A stretch of 64,000 nt of DNA from Gammaproteobacteria bacterium (GCA_029881255.1 JAOUMY010000012.1:91738-155737); one strand, 5' to 3'; numbered from the stretch's first letter, positions 35,622 to 45,624 are shown. Notes: a model not told the origin generated them from the letters alone. A program made the numbers and translations.

Positions 35622-36113
35622 ATGCAACAGTGGATCATAAATAAGTTCTCAATTTTTCTGCTTTGTTTTGCCATGTTGGCAAACCCTGTTTTGGCGAGTC
35701 ATGACACTCAACTAGACCGAATTATGCAAGCCGAGCAACCGCCAGGCATCGTGTTTGAGGTCATGAGCCGAAAAGCCGATTATCTCGACTGGGCGATTAA
35801 AGAAATTAATAGGCTCTCCCAAAAAATACGCTCACGGTATCCAAAATTGCCGATCGCCGTGGTTAGTCACAGCCGCGAACAATTCGCTTTGGCAAACAAT
35901 CAGAAATCGGGGTATCAGGAAATGCACAGACAGGTAAAAAGCCTGGTCGAAGAGCAAGATATACCGGTTCATGTTTGCGGTGTCAGCGTGGAGAGGCGAG
36001 GCCTGGATGCCAAAGACTTCCCCGAGTATGTTGATGTCGCTGAGTCAGGTCCGATACAGCTCGGTTTGTATAAGGAACTTGGCTATAAGCTTGTCATTAT
36101 CACCGGACACTGA
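35622..36113 (+). CDS. Exported DsrE/F-fold protein
   Basis: A 163-residue protein with a signal peptide (hydrophobic residues 9-25, cleavage near ANPVLASHD) followed by a DsrE-superfamily domain. The C-terminal HVCGVSVERRGLDAKDFPEYVDVAESGPIQLG carries the conserved cysteine region of DsrE-like proteins. It would be a periplasmic sulfur-relay or binding protein; such exported DsrE-like proteins are common in sulfur oxidisers, but the substrate is unknown. Confidence 0.82.
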   Translation: MQQWIINKFSIFLLCFAMLANPVLASHDTQLDRIMQAEQPPGIVFEVMSRKADYLDWAIKEINRLSQKIRSRYPKLPIAVVSHSREQFALANNQKSGYQEMHRQVKSLVEEQDIPVHVCGVSVERRGLDAKDFPEYVDVAESGPIQLGLYKELGYKLVIITGH

Positions 36114-36247
36114 GAATGAGTGTCAAAAGCAGGTATTTTTTGGGCGATTTGCCAAGGCGCTCACACTTTTTCTCCCCTCAAGGTACGCTAATAATTCAAA
36201 CAAAGTAATATAATTGTCGGTCGAGAAATCTATGTTGGAGGTGGGTG

Positions 36248-36457
36248 ATGAACGCGTTGCAAGTACATAATTACACGCAGGCAGTGGTTTCGAAGCTGTA
36301 TAGCTTACAGCGTTCCAGTGAAGCCAAGACTGCACAACATTTGCGAGTTGTGGACGTGAAACAGGAAGTATCGGCTCAAAAAGTCATTGAAGGCGCAATT
36401 GAGGACGTTCGCATAGGTAATCATACCAAGGGTGTAATCATCGACATTATGGCTTGA
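36248..36457 (+). CDS. Small protein of unknown function
   Basis: A 69-residue ORF with a strong ribosome site (GGAGG six bases before ATG 36248), which is the main reason to accept it. Sequence MNALQVHNYTQAVVSKLYSLQRSSEAK then a charged helix and VIIDIMA at the end. No domain recognised; it follows the DsrE-like gene on the same strand after 134 bases. Confidence 0.6.
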   Translation: MNALQVHNYTQAVVSKLYSLQRSSEAKTAQHLRVVDVKQEVSAQKVIEGAIEDVRIGNHTKGVIIDIMA

Positions 36458-36600
36458 CGGGGTTTTCTGTTACCTGAATTCCCTTTTATGGCCGCTAAGG
36501 CCTTTGCCTTAACACGTCTATACAATATCTTCCGCACTGTTTACACTAAGTAGCATTAGACCAAGACACGCTACAAATGCTCTGACTGCGGAAGTAAGTT

Positions 36601-39477
36601 ATGCGACGTATCCTCAATATCCTCTTTACAGTATTCAGTTGTCTGGGTGTGGCCAGCGCCAGCGTGCCTGTTGAGCCTTATAGTGAGTATGACATCTCGG
36701 TAAAACTCAATATTTGGGAGCATTCCCTGAAGGGAGAACAAAAGGTCCGTTACGTCAATAAGACCGATAAAACGCTGGACCATATCTACTTCGTACTTAT
36801 CGCAAATCATAGTAGTGAAAAAAATCCTTACGTCCATGACATCGTCAATGATGAAGGATATTGGTCGGGATGGGAAGGGAATGCCACTGTCATCGAGGAC
36901 ATAGAGAATGGGAAGGGAGAGAAGCTTGCATTTTCGCTTGAACAGGCACCAACGATTTTTCAGAAATATTCGCTGAACGATGTACTTCTGCGCATACAGT
37001 TGCCGCTAGTCATCACGCCGGGTGAGATTCAGGAGCTAAAAATTAAGTTCACGACAGTTTTTAGCCAACATAAGTATGGCGACCAAAACTATTGGCAGGA
37101 AATTTATAACTGGCGCTTTGGATGGAATCCTATCGAACTTGCCAGTAAAGATGGTAAGTGGGATTTTGATAGTTTTCGCCTTGTTCCGGCAATGTATAAA
37201 TTACGGCTTGAAGTTCCTAAGGGGTTTGAAGTTGTCGCCGGTGCAGACACAGGTGAAGAAATTGCCGAGACGAAAACCAGTCGCACCTTTTCTTTCGAGT
37301 CCAGAGTTCCCCAGTCGTCCATTCCTTTGAGCATGGGACCTGGGTTGAAACGAGTGAGTTTTCAAGGGCAACGACCACAAATTGATTCATGGTATCGACG
37401 TGCTCACGCTGAGCCAGCTCGGCAAATGGCATATTATGCGGACGAAATCATTCGCTACTTTGAGCCATTGTTCGGAACATACCGTTATCAAAAACTTGCT
37501 ATTGTTGAGAACTCAGTTGAATTGACAGGATTGGCTTCTGACGGCCTGATCTACATACCCGAAAACTTTTACCGTTACAAAGACCTGATTGTTCCTGGTG
37601 CGCTGGACAAAATGCTCGAATACTTGCTTGCACATGAGATTGCCCATATGTGGTGGGGCATAGGTGTGAGTGCGGATTTCGCTGCCGAAAACTGGTTGAG
37701 TGAAGCGTTTGCAAATTACATGGCATACACCTATATGGAACATAAATACGGTCGGGAAGACAACGTTCTTAGCTATGAAAATCCAGATCTATTGATGTGG
37801 CTAGTGAAGTATTTCGCCGGCGACATCAGCATCCACCATCTTTCAGAGTATCAATATCTCGACAGTGTTTATCTCGGATGGGATGAGGCCATCATTAAAA
37901 AGCCCAGTGACGTAGAGTATGGTAATACCTTGGGTACGCGAACCTACGAGAAAGGGTATTGGGTATTACGCGCACTGGAAAACGAATTTGGTCGTGATAA
38001 TTTGTTGCAGATTTTCAAAAAAGCCTATAGTGATTATCAGGGCAAGCAGATGACTGTTGCGGAGTTTCAGTTGATTTGTGAAGAGACGATTGAAGAGCCG
38101 ATGGATTGGTTTTTCAGTCAGTGGTTGTATGGGGACTCTCAGCTCGATTTTCGTATTGCCGATGTGGAATCGGAGGCGACCAATGAAGGTTTTATGACGC
38201 AAATTCACGTCGAGAAAAGTGGGATGGCACGCGCGTCTACTTCGATATTGGTAGAGACCCGAAATGGTGAAATCATCAATCGCCCTATCAGTGCGGACAA
38301 AGGGGACGTGAAAATCGCTCTCGACACCAGAAGTCCGGTAATTAACGTGACGGTAGATCCCTATCAGAAATTGCCAGACCTGTATCGCCCGGATAATACC
38401 TGGCCGCGCAAATACAATGTTCGATTTGGGTACCTGGATTTTAATGTTGATAAATACTCGATCCGCTATTACGCCTTACCGGCACCATTAGAAATTCCTG
38501 CCAGTGGAGAGATGAGTGCTGGCCTTATGATTGGCGTCAGTGGAGGTTACGCTCCGGTTCATCAATGGAGTTTGGAAAGTGTCAGCGGTAGTGATCGTGG
38601 ACGTTACTATTTCAATAATAAGGCTAGCATGCGCTATCGTTTTAGTGCATGGAATAGTCTAACTGGCGATATTCACTCTACGGGTAACAATCCGTCTGAA
38701 CTAAAAACTGACACCTATAGCGTGCAAGTTAAACATCAGTTTACCCTGTTTCAGTCGCCCAATATTGGCGTAAGTCCGCGTGTGTTACTGGATAGTAATA
38801 TCATAGAGAACGCATTAGTGATGGTGGATCATGAAGGGTGGTACGAGAATCCTCGTTTCGATACCTTTGCTAGCGAGTACAACGGACCAATCGCATTGTG
38901 GCGATTTTCCTTCCTGCGCAACGATGCCTTGAAGTTAGCGCTGAAAAATCGTGTGATCTGGGACTATGCGCCGCCGTCAATCAATGACAAAACGTATTAC
39001 AAAATTGAATATTTTCTGGACAAGAAATTTCGCCTCTATCCTAATTGGCATCTGACGCTGAATGCTAAGGCGGCTTATGCCAGTGAAAACACGCCTACGC
39101 CCGAACTATTTGCGCTGGAGGAATTTAAGAGCGACTTTGGTGATCAGTTTCGACGGACTATGGCAGGTCTCAATGCCGAAGTGGAATTTCCGATCAGTCG
39201 CGAATTGGAAGTGAAGATGCTAAATGCTGTGGTGATGAAATCTATTTACGGCAACATGTTTACCCATGTTGGTACCTTGGGAAGCGAATTGATTGATGAC
39301 AGCGCCGTACAGGTTGGTGAAAGTGGTGCGCAGCTGAAATTTGTTTTCACTACCCTGGGGGGGGTGATGGATTTTAGCTTGAATGCCGGCGCAGTTTATC
39401 CCTGGAAAATGCAAAATACACAAAAAAAGGCTACGTTTACACCGTTTATCAGGACCGAGTTTGCTACGGTTTTCTAG
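36601..39477 (+). CDS. M1-family metallopeptidase fused to a putative outer-membrane beta-barrel
   Basis: A 958-residue protein with a signal peptide (residues 1-20). Residues about 25-520 form an M1 aminopeptidase-like module with the zinc motif HEIAHMWWG (His345, His349) and the downstream glutamate in NWLSEAFANY (Glu368). The GAMEN-type exopeptidase motif is not obvious. Residues about 600-958 are rich in alternating polar/hydrophobic strands and aromatic girdle residues, and the last residue is phenylalanine, the signature of BAM-inserted barrels. I infer a surface or periplasm-facing peptidase anchored by its own barrel. GGAAGTAAG before ATG supports the start. Convergent with tolC-like gene, 3 bases apart. 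Confidence 0.85.
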   Translation: MRRILNILFTVFSCLGVASASVPVEPYSEYDISVKLNIWEHSLKGEQKVRYVNKTDKTLDHIYFVLIANHSSEKNPYVHDIVNDEGYWSGWEGNATVIEDIENGKGEKLAFSLEQAPTIFQKYSLNDVLLRIQLPLVITPGEIQELKIKFTTVFSQHKYGDQNYWQEIYNWRFGWNPIELASKDGKWDFDSFRLVPAMYKLRLEVPKGFEVVAGADTGEEIAETKTSRTFSFESRVPQSSIPLSMGPGLKRVSFQGQRPQIDSWYRRAHAEPARQMAYYADEIIRYFEPLFGTYRYQKLAIVENSVELTGLASDGLIYIPENFYRYKDLIVPGALDKMLEYLLAHEIAHMWWGIGVSADFAAENWLSEAFANYMAYTYMEHKYGREDNVLSYENPDLLMWLVKYFAGDISIHHLSEYQYLDSVYLGWDEAIIKKPSDVEYGNTLGTRTYEKGYWVLRALENEFGRDNLLQIFKKAYSDYQGKQMTVAEFQLICEETIEEPMDWFFSQWLYGDSQLDFRIADVESEATNEGFMTQIHVEKSGMARASTSILVETRNGEIINRPISADKGDVKIALDTRSPVINVTVDPYQKLPDLYRPDNTWPRKYNVRFGYLDFNVDKYSIRYYALPAPLEIPASGEMSAGLMIGVSGGYAPVHQWSLESVSGSDRGRYYFNNKASMRYRFSAWNSLTGDIHSTGNNPSELKTDTYSVQVKHQFTLFQSPNIGVSPRVLLDSNIIENALVMVDHEGWYENPRFDTFASEYNGPIALWRFSFLRNDALKLALKNRVIWDYAPPSINDKTYYKIEYFLDKKFRLYPNWHLTLNAKAAYASENTPTPELFALEEFKSDFGDQFRRTMAGLNAEVEFPISRELEVKMLNAVVMKSIYGNMFTHVGTLGSELIDDSAVQVGESGAQLKFVFTTLGGVMDFSLNAGAVYPWKMQNTQKKATFTPFIRTEFATVF

Positions 39478-39480
39478 GTC

Positions 39481-40821
39481 TTATTTGCCAATGGCGTAAT
39501 CAAGTTCGGCGCTGGCGATGTGGTAATTGAGTATGCCTTCGTAGTAATCGCGCTTGGATTGCAGCAAGGCAACCAGTCCTTCGAGCACGTCTTTCACTTC
39601 CCCGGTGCCGCTATGATAGGCGGCGGCAGAAAATACTATCCACTTATTAGCTGCCTTGCGTGCCTTGCTTGAAAGCGCGATCTGTTGTTGATAGCGTTCC
39701 ACGTCGCTATGAGCTTTTTTGATTTGTAGAGGAATACCCGTAGTGGCCAGTTGATTCAAGGCATTTACTTGCAGCATTTTGGCATTGGCGGCATCGACTT
39801 TTGCACGAGTCAAAGCCCAATCGAAATCCAGTTTTAAACCCATGGCAACGCCGCCAAACATGTCGTTGTACTCATCGAAGTGGTAGGGATTATCGGTGTC
39901 ATCTCGCGTTGGTGTCCAGGAGTGTTCGAACGTACCCGCAACAAACAGAACGGGCAGGGCGCTTAGTTTTTCTGCTCGACGCAGAGAGGCCGCTGCCTTC
40001 TTTCCATGATCAAGTTGTTCCCACTCTGGTCGATGTTCACGCGCGAATTGCTGCAATTCCTCAAGACTGGCAAGCGTCTCCGAACGATCCGGTTTGGGGA
40101 TGCTGGTTTCTTTCAATGTGAGATTTACTTCGTCTGAAAGTCCCATGGTATGTTTGAGCGCGGCAAGAGCAAGCACCTCACCTTGTTTAGCCATAAGAAG
40201 ATATTTTTGAATCTCGGTCTGGCCGTATTCCAGCTTCATCAAATCGGCCTTGGTCACTTTGCCGCTGGCATTCTCGTACATCTCATTCGCTTTCACCTGT
40301 GCCTCATCGAGAATTTTCTTCGCATCGTCCAGATGTGGTGAAATGGTTTTGGCGTAGAGGTGAGAATAATAAAACTTGTTTACTTCGACTTTGACGTGAT
40401 TTTGTGTTTCACGCAGCCTGGCTTGTTCGACTTTCAAGCGTTCTTCAGCGGCGTTTTCGCCTGCCTCGAGACGGCCAAAAGTATATACCGGCATCGCCAG
40501 CAAAGCTTCAAGATGAGTTGACGGTCCCCATGAGCCGAGATCAAATTTTCGGTCAACAGTCTGTTGCAAAGCGCTGCCTTGTACAGTAAACATGGGTGCA
40601 ACCCAGGTCAGTACATTCAGTTTGGGATAGTAGTTCGCCTGAACTTCTTTCAGCCGCGCGCGATACTCTTCGATGTTTGCAGAAGCCTCTTGCACGGAGG
40701 CGCTTTTTTGCAGCGCAATCTCAATACATTGCTCCAGCGTTAAATCTGTATACGTGGAATCTGCGTAGGCAGGAAATACGAAAGCAAGTAGTGCAGCCGA
40801 ATAACAAAGACGTCTATACAT
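39481..40821 (-). CDS. TolC-family outer membrane efflux protein
   Basis: A 446-residue protein with signal peptide (residues 1-20) and the two tandem TolC-like repeats: LTLEQCIEIALQKSASVQEASANIEEYRARLKE-type helices in each half. It probably forms a trimeric outer-membrane channel. It is the third gene of an RND-MlaC-TolC operon (6 bases after mlaC-like), so it should act in the same export or lipid-transport process. Confidence 0.9.
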   Translation of the reverse strand: MYRRLCYSAALLAFVFPAYADSTYTDLTLEQCIEIALQKSASVQEASANIEEYRARLKEVQANYYPKLNVLTWVAPMFTVQGSALQQTVDRKFDLGSWGPSTHLEALLAMPVYTFGRLEAGENAAEERLKVEQARLRETQNHVKVEVNKFYYSHLYAKTISPHLDDAKKILDEAQVKANEMYENASGKVTKADLMKLEYGQTEIQKYLLMAKQGEVLALAALKHTMGLSDEVNLTLKETSIPKPDRSETLASLEELQQFAREHRPEWEQLDHGKKAAASLRRAEKLSALPVLFVAGTFEHSWTPTRDDTDNPYHFDEYNDMFGGVAMGLKLDFDWALTRAKVDAANAKMLQVNALNQLATTGIPLQIKKAHSDVERYQQQIALSSKARKAANKWIVFSAAAYHSGTGEVKDVLEGLVALLQSKRDYYEGILNYHIASAELDYAIGK

Positions 40822-40827
40822 GATAGT

Positions 40828-41394
40828 CTATTTATTCAGTTCCTTGAACTTGTCTTGTATACGCTTGTTCAATCCGTTAACGCCATCTTTGGCGATGATA
40901 CGGCCGAACTGATTCTGATAGTCTTTAACCATAGAATCCCCATCGAAGGTAATATCAGTAATACGCCACTTACCATCTATCTGTGCTAACTGATAACCAA
41001 TTTCCATTTCGAGGTCTTCCGAAGGGAGATAAGTGTCCTGGATAACGACAGCCACTTTTCCTTTCATCTGCGCTTCCCGATATTTGTATTTGGCTTCCTT
41101 GTAAAATTTACCCGACTGCGGATAGGCGACAATACGAATTAGTGCAGTCAGATCGCGCTGAAAGGCGCTCATTTGTTCGCTGCTAAATTTCTTGCTGTGC
41201 GGGGCGACAGTTTCGGCGGTAATAGTTTGGTAATCGATAAAGTCGTCTATGCGTTTATAGCTGGCTTCATCCTTTTCTTTGGAGGCCTTCATGGCATCGA
41301 CAAAGCCTTCAGTCCGACTTTTAGGGTCGTTTGCCCATGCAGACAGAGGTGCAATGAGAGCCGCTAATACGAATAAAACGAACATTCTTTTCAT
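40828..41394 (-). CDS. MlaC/Ttg2D-family periplasmic lipid-binding protein
   Basis: A 188-residue exported protein (signal peptide to about residue 20, AWANDPKS). The MlaC family features include FSSEQMSAFQRDLTALIRIV, YKYREAQMKGKVAVVIQDTY and DGKWRITDITFDGDSMVKDYQNQFGRII. MlaC proteins shuttle phospholipid between membranes; HpnM, a related protein, works with the RND-type HpnN in hopanoid transport. ATG 41394 with GAGGA upstream is chosen over a longer frame. Seven bases after the RND gene. Confidence 0.88.
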   Translation of the reverse strand: MKRMFVLFVLAALIAPLSAWANDPKSRTEGFVDAMKASKEKDEASYKRIDDFIDYQTITAETVAPHSKKFSSEQMSAFQRDLTALIRIVAYPQSGKFYKEAKYKYREAQMKGKVAVVIQDTYLPSEDLEMEIGYQLAQIDGKWRITDITFDGDSMVKDYQNQFGRIIAKDGVNGLNKRIQDKFKELNK

Positions 41395-41401
41395 GAGTTC
41401 C

Positions 41402-43837
41402 TCATGCAGGTTGAGTTTCAGCGTCGTCATGTGCCTGAGCAATAGCCAGTCGTTGGACAGGTTTCCAGGACAACAAGGACGGAAGTATAAATATCGAAAC
41501 AACCAGATTGACCAGCAAGCCTATGGTACCAATTTGCGCCAGGGAGTTTAGTCCCGCATGTCCTGTCAGGAGCAATGCGCCAAGGCCTAATCCGGAGGTT
41601 ACGATAGAACCCAGTATAGCCATACCGGTTTCGCCGATTATTGATCGCAGATCATGGCCGTCTACTGCACGGCCTACCATGTGTACACCGCTATCCACGC
41701 TCACGCCAAGTAATACAGGAATCATTGCCAGGTTGATGTAATTCAACTCCAGATCGAACACCGCCATGATACCAAATGTGATGGTAAGGGTGAAAATTGC
41801 CGGTACCAGGGCCAGTAGTGCTAGGTAATGATTGCGTAAAAATATCCACAGAATGAGAAACACCATAATAGAGCAAAAAGCCAATACCTTTGGTGATTCC
41901 TCAAATACCAGTGTCAGGATATCTGCCAATATCATAGGTTCACCCGCAATTACCATGCGTTCACCATCACTCTGTTTCGCAGCGCGAAGTTCACGCGCAA
42001 GTTCTCTGACAGCTTCTCCATCGGTTTGTTTTACGGCGGGGAATAGCATTAGTATTCCGTCATCGGGCTCCTGTCCGTCGCGGGTTCCAAATAACAGTTT
42101 GGTTTCCCGTGGGAGGTTGTCAAAGCCAAATGGCGGTATCTTGAGCATACGCTTGAGATTATTAAAACTCTCAACATCGTCTTCTGGCACCCACGCCGGG
42201 TTAACCTTGTCTACTAGCTTTTCGATTTTCTGCAGCGTATGTTGTTTTAGATCTTGATTGTCTGGTACAAGATCGGAAGAGGTCAGCACGAAATCGAGTC
42301 CCGAACGAAATTCCGGATTTTCCATTCCGGCTTGTAATTGCTGTGCAATGAAGCGTTCTTCATCTCGGTTTTTGGTCAAGGCCAGCATCGGGGCCTGAGA
42401 GTAGCCGAGCAATTCGTTGACTTCGGCATTCAGTTTGAAAGAGCGTAGTTCGGTATTACCAAGCGACTCGAAGTCATAGTTAAAGCGCATGTCATTGGAG
42501 GCGTAGGACATGGCCGCCCAAATTGCGATGCCGGAAAACAACAACAGACCGGAACGTCGCTCGATAAAGCCAGAAAAGCGTCCAAGGGATTTTTCGTCAT
42601 TAATTTTTACCTTTATATCCCAGGTGAAACGCAAAGCTAGTCCAAGCAGGGCCGGCATACAGATTAAATAGAAGAATGTAACGAGTATCATGCCCGCGGC
42701 GGCTATCATGCCGAATTCAAAAAAGGCACGAAATTCTGAGAAACCCAAACCGACAAAGGTGACGAAGGTGGTCAGTGCAGCCACGCCTACCGATTTACCC
42801 GTCCGTGAGAATGTCCTTATGACCGATGTGTCGAGGTCCGTTCCGCGTCGCTGTTCGTCGATAAATCGACTGAGCAGATGTATCCCATGATCTATCCCCA
42901 ATCCGAGCAATATCACGCCGATAAACGCAGAAAGAATGTTCAACTGCCCGAAAACGATTTCAGCAAAGGCAAACGTTGCAAAAAGGCCGAGTAGCAAAGG
43001 CACGACAATCAGCACAAGTGCTTCGAGACGTTTGAAATGAAGTAAAAGATATCCGAATACCAGCACTAGAGCGACGACGGACACCAGACCGAGATCGTCC
43101 TGCATCAGCTTCTGCGTATCGATTTTCTTTTGGTAACCGCCGGTGAACTCCACTTTCAGCTCAGCGCCATATTCAGTGAGATTCATTTCGTCCAGAACCT
43201 GATGGACTTGTTGGGTGACTTGTTGGGTGAACAGCAGATTCGTCGAGGCCTGCTTGGGTTTGATAAATATTGCTAACAGGGTTTTATCTTTATTGAAGTA
43301 ATACGGCTCATCGGCATGCTGGGCGGCCATCCAGGACGAGCTGTTGCGTGAATATTTTTCTTCGAGGTCCTTGAATTCCAGCGATGGAGCAGGTGCGTTC
43401 TCCAGATCAATATACATTGGATTACGCTTGTTCTTTTCCCACTTCCAGCGGTCTTTCAGTTGTTTGTATACGTAATCAAGGTCGCCCTGTTCCAGGTAGT
43501 AAAACACCCGATCCTGATAGAACTCCACAGGTCGACGATAATCGACGAAGCTGACGGTATCGAGAGGTTCAATGAGTTTAGATGCGTCATCCGCAAAACG
43601 ACGCATTTGATCAGGTGAACTACCGCTAACCGCCAGGATCACATAACCCAAGCCGCCGAAGCGTTCCTTGACTCGATCCAGATCTTGTACGCTTTCAAAA
43701 CTCTCTGGTAACAAGGCTGCCAGGTCGGCATCCAGTTTGATCTGTTTGGCGACTAACGCAGAAATCAGACCGACCAGAATAAATACAAGCGTGAAAAGAA
43801 ACGGACGTTTAAAAATAAATAAGGGTATTGCGCGCAT
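41402..43837 (-). CDS. RND/MMPL-superfamily exporter (HpnN-like)
   Basis: An 811-residue membrane protein with the RND/MMPL two-fold layout: TM1, a large periplasmic loop (residues about 35-250), a six-helix bundle (about 255-430) with FIGVILLGLGIDHGIHLLSRF, a second periplasmic loop, and a last helix set with MIPVLLGVSVDSGVHMVGRA. The glycine/aspartate motifs in both halves are the family proton-relay or sterol-sensing type. Together with MlaC-like and TolC-like partners it likely exports or moves lipids. No squalene-hopene genes are nearby, so the hopanoid role is not demonstrated. Confidence 0.9.
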   Translation of the reverse strand: MRAIPLFIFKRPFLFTLVFILVGLISALVAKQIKLDADLAALLPESFESVQDLDRVKERFGGLGYVILAVSGSSPDQMRRFADDASKLIEPLDTVSFVDYRRPVEFYQDRVFYYLEQGDLDYVYKQLKDRWKWEKNKRNPMYIDLENAPAPSLEFKDLEEKYSRNSSSWMAAQHADEPYYFNKDKTLLAIFIKPKQASTNLLFTQQVTQQVHQVLDEMNLTEYGAELKVEFTGGYQKKIDTQKLMQDDLGLVSVVALVLVFGYLLLHFKRLEALVLIVVPLLLGLFATFAFAEIVFGQLNILSAFIGVILLGLGIDHGIHLLSRFIDEQRRGTDLDTSVIRTFSRTGKSVGVAALTTFVTFVGLGFSEFRAFFEFGMIAAAGMILVTFFYLICMPALLGLALRFTWDIKVKINDEKSLGRFSGFIERRSGLLLFSGIAIWAAMSYASNDMRFNYDFESLGNTELRSFKLNAEVNELLGYSQAPMLALTKNRDEERFIAQQLQAGMENPEFRSGLDFVLTSSDLVPDNQDLKQHTLQKIEKLVDKVNPAWVPEDDVESFNNLKRMLKIPPFGFDNLPRETKLLFGTRDGQEPDDGILMLFPAVKQTDGEAVRELARELRAAKQSDGERMVIAGEPMILADILTLVFEESPKVLAFCSIMVFLILWIFLRNHYLALLALVPAIFTLTITFGIMAVFDLELNYINLAMIPVLLGVSVDSGVHMVGRAVDGHDLRSIIGETGMAILGSIVTSGLGLGALLLTGHAGLNSLAQIGTIGLLVNLVVSIFILPSLLSWKPVQRLAIAQAHDDAETQPA

Positions 43838-43934
43838 ATCTCGTCAATAGAAAACGCCGATTGTCGGTTCATACACTGCGTGTACCACAACCGGTTGAAA
43901 AGTAAGTTCTATCCTTCAGATAGCTATTGAGATG

Positions 43935-44022
43935 CTAGCTCAACTGAGGTGCCCGAGCTAGTTCATACAATAACTGTACCGGCTATGTCGCTGTTTGCCT
44001 GCTAAATTAAAATGCAGGCAAA
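43935..44022. repeat. Two inverted repeats between the RND gene and the small lipoprotein gene
   Basis: CTAGCTC / GAGCTAG at 43935-43961 and TTTGCCTGC / GCAGGCAAA at 43994-44022 (11-base AT-rich loop). The second may end transcription of the lipoprotein gene on the minus strand, although no T-run follows. The region also must carry the RND promoter. Confidence 0.5.
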
Positions 44023-44069
44023 ACGTCGCTTCCCGAATCCAAGTTATCGTGTATCGAAAAGGCGCTCAG

Positions 44070-44264
44070 CTAACGGATATTGCTGATATGAAGCGTTCCT
44101 GTCTCTTGTTCGGTACACAATAATCCCGCACCAGACCCACCCATGCCACCAAAACCTTTTTGCTTTGTACAAGCGATGGTCTGAGCAAGTTCATTCGGTT
44201 GGACCGTACAGCCGGACATGATAACCAAACTAAAAAAAAGGAACAATAAGGAATTGAATTTCAT
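44070..44264 (-). CDS. Small lipoprotein of unknown function
   Basis: A 64-residue protein with hydrophobic signal (LLFLFFSLVIMSGC), lipobox MSGC and a short mature part containing GGMGGSGAGLLC. GGGGGGAAG lies 9 bases before ATG, supporting it as a real gene. No family recognised. The mature part has three cysteines including the lipid one. Confidence 0.65.
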   Translation of the reverse strand: MKFNSLLFLFFSLVIMSGCTVQPNELAQTIACTKQKGFGGMGGSGAGLLCTEQETGTLHISNIR

Positions 44265-44463
44265 GAGAAACTTCCCCCCGCGTAATATATGGTTATTATT
44301 ATTTATTGTTGTAGTGTTTTATAAGGAAAATAGTCCAGGAAAAGTGGATTGTCAAAATGACAACGTGTTTCCAAAGCCATTCCAGGGATCAATCTGCAAC
44401 ATACCTGGTGCTCGCTTTAGTCTACGTGAAGAATATAAAATCAGTTCGTGCAGGCGAAGCGCG

Positions 44464-45531
44464 TCAACTTGTTTTATCCGTCACGCCAGCCTGTTCGAAG
44501 GTGGCCATTTGATGATGTAAAGCGCAAGCGAGGCGTATTATTGGTACTGCTACTGCGGCGCCGCTTCCTTCACCCAGACGCATACCAAAGCTTAGTAAGG
44601 GATTGGCGTTTAAAGATTTCATCATCAGTCGATGACCCGGTTCGGCCGATGCATGTGCAAAGAAGAACCAATCCGAGACATTGTCGCATATGCGTGTAGC
44701 ACACAGGGCCGCTGCACTTGCTATAAAACCGTCAATCAATACGGGAACGCGGTTTTGCGCACAAAAGATGTAGGCGCCACAAATGGCGGCGATCTCAAAT
44801 CCACCCAGACAACGCAAGACGTCTAGTGCATTCCCCGTTGACGATTGATGAAGTGCTAGCGCCGAGTCGAGCACAGAAATTTTGTGCGCAAGCCCTTTTT
44901 CGTCGAGACCGGTACCAGGACCGGCCATCTCTTTCGCCGATTTATTCAATAATGCACACGCGATCGCCGTAGCGGCACTGGTATTGGCGATGCCCATTTC
45001 ACCGGCAATAAATAATTGCGCGCCTGTTGCCAATGCATTTTTCGCTGCCTCACGGCCAATCTCTATCGCTTGCGCCAGTTGTTCTGATGTCATTGCGGGC
45101 TGCTGCGAAAAGTCTTTGGTCGATGGGGCAATGCGTCTGTCAATTACGCCATCGAGTGGACCTGGATCTACGATAGTGCCGAGATTGACCACCTTTAGCG
45201 TGGCATTGAGTTCGCGTGCCAAAACACAAATTGCCGCGCCACCACGTGCGAAATTCTTTATCATTTCAGTGGTGACAATTTGCGGAAAAGCCGAAACGCC
45301 TTGCGCCGCTATCCCATGATCAGCGGCGAAGATAGTGATGTGTACGTTATCAACTTGGGGTTGTATATTCGCCTGCATTGCGGCCAGGTTTACGGCGAGA
45401 GTTTCAAGTACTCCCAGTGAACCTGGTGGTTTGGTGAGTTGTTGTTGACGGGCTAATGCGCTATTTCGAGCGTCGTGGTTCAGTCTTGCGGCAGCATTGT
45501 ATATCCAGTCAATATTCATATGATTTCTCAT
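44464..45531 (-). CDS. cobT: CobT, nicotinate-nucleotide--dimethylbenzimidazole phosphoribosyltransferase
   Basis: A 355-residue enzyme that makes alpha-ribazole phosphate for the lower ligand of cobalamin. Family motifs are KPPGSLGVLETLA, FAADHGIAAQGVSAFPQIVT, GEMGIANTSAATAI and GAGTGLDEKGLAHKI-like PGTGLDEKGLA, plus the terminal RLGEGSGAAVAVPI. ATG 45531 is used; ATG 45519 (MNIDWIYN) is an alternative. Next to cobQ on the same strand with about 95 bases between. Confidence 0.95.
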   Translation of the reverse strand: MRNHMNIDWIYNAAARLNHDARNSALARQQQLTKPPGSLGVLETLAVNLAAMQANIQPQVDNVHITIFAADHGIAAQGVSAFPQIVTTEMIKNFARGGAAICVLARELNATLKVVNLGTIVDPGPLDGVIDRRIAPSTKDFSQQPAMTSEQLAQAIEIGREAAKNALATGAQLFIAGEMGIANTSAATAIACALLNKSAKEMAGPGTGLDEKGLAHKISVLDSALALHQSSTGNALDVLRCLGGFEIAAICGAYIFCAQNRVPVLIDGFIASAAALCATRICDNVSDWFFFAHASAEPGHRLMMKSLNANPLLSFGMRLGEGSGAAVAVPIIRLACALHHQMATFEQAGVTDKTS

Positions 45532-45624
45532 TTCACTCTGTTTGATACAACAAACTCATTATCAGTTTACACATATTACACATGAAAGCGTTCAGTGAAG
45601 GTAATCAAGTTAGAATGGCGAAAG

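Noticed and set aside
43994..44022. Rho-independent terminator for the small lipoprotein gene
   Set aside because: Stem is good but there is no T-run on the needed strand and the loop is long; listed only as an inverted repeat.
44218..44520. 100-codon plus-strand frame
   Set aside because: Overlaps the start of the better-supported small lipoprotein gene and the end of cobT on the other strand; no ribosome site.
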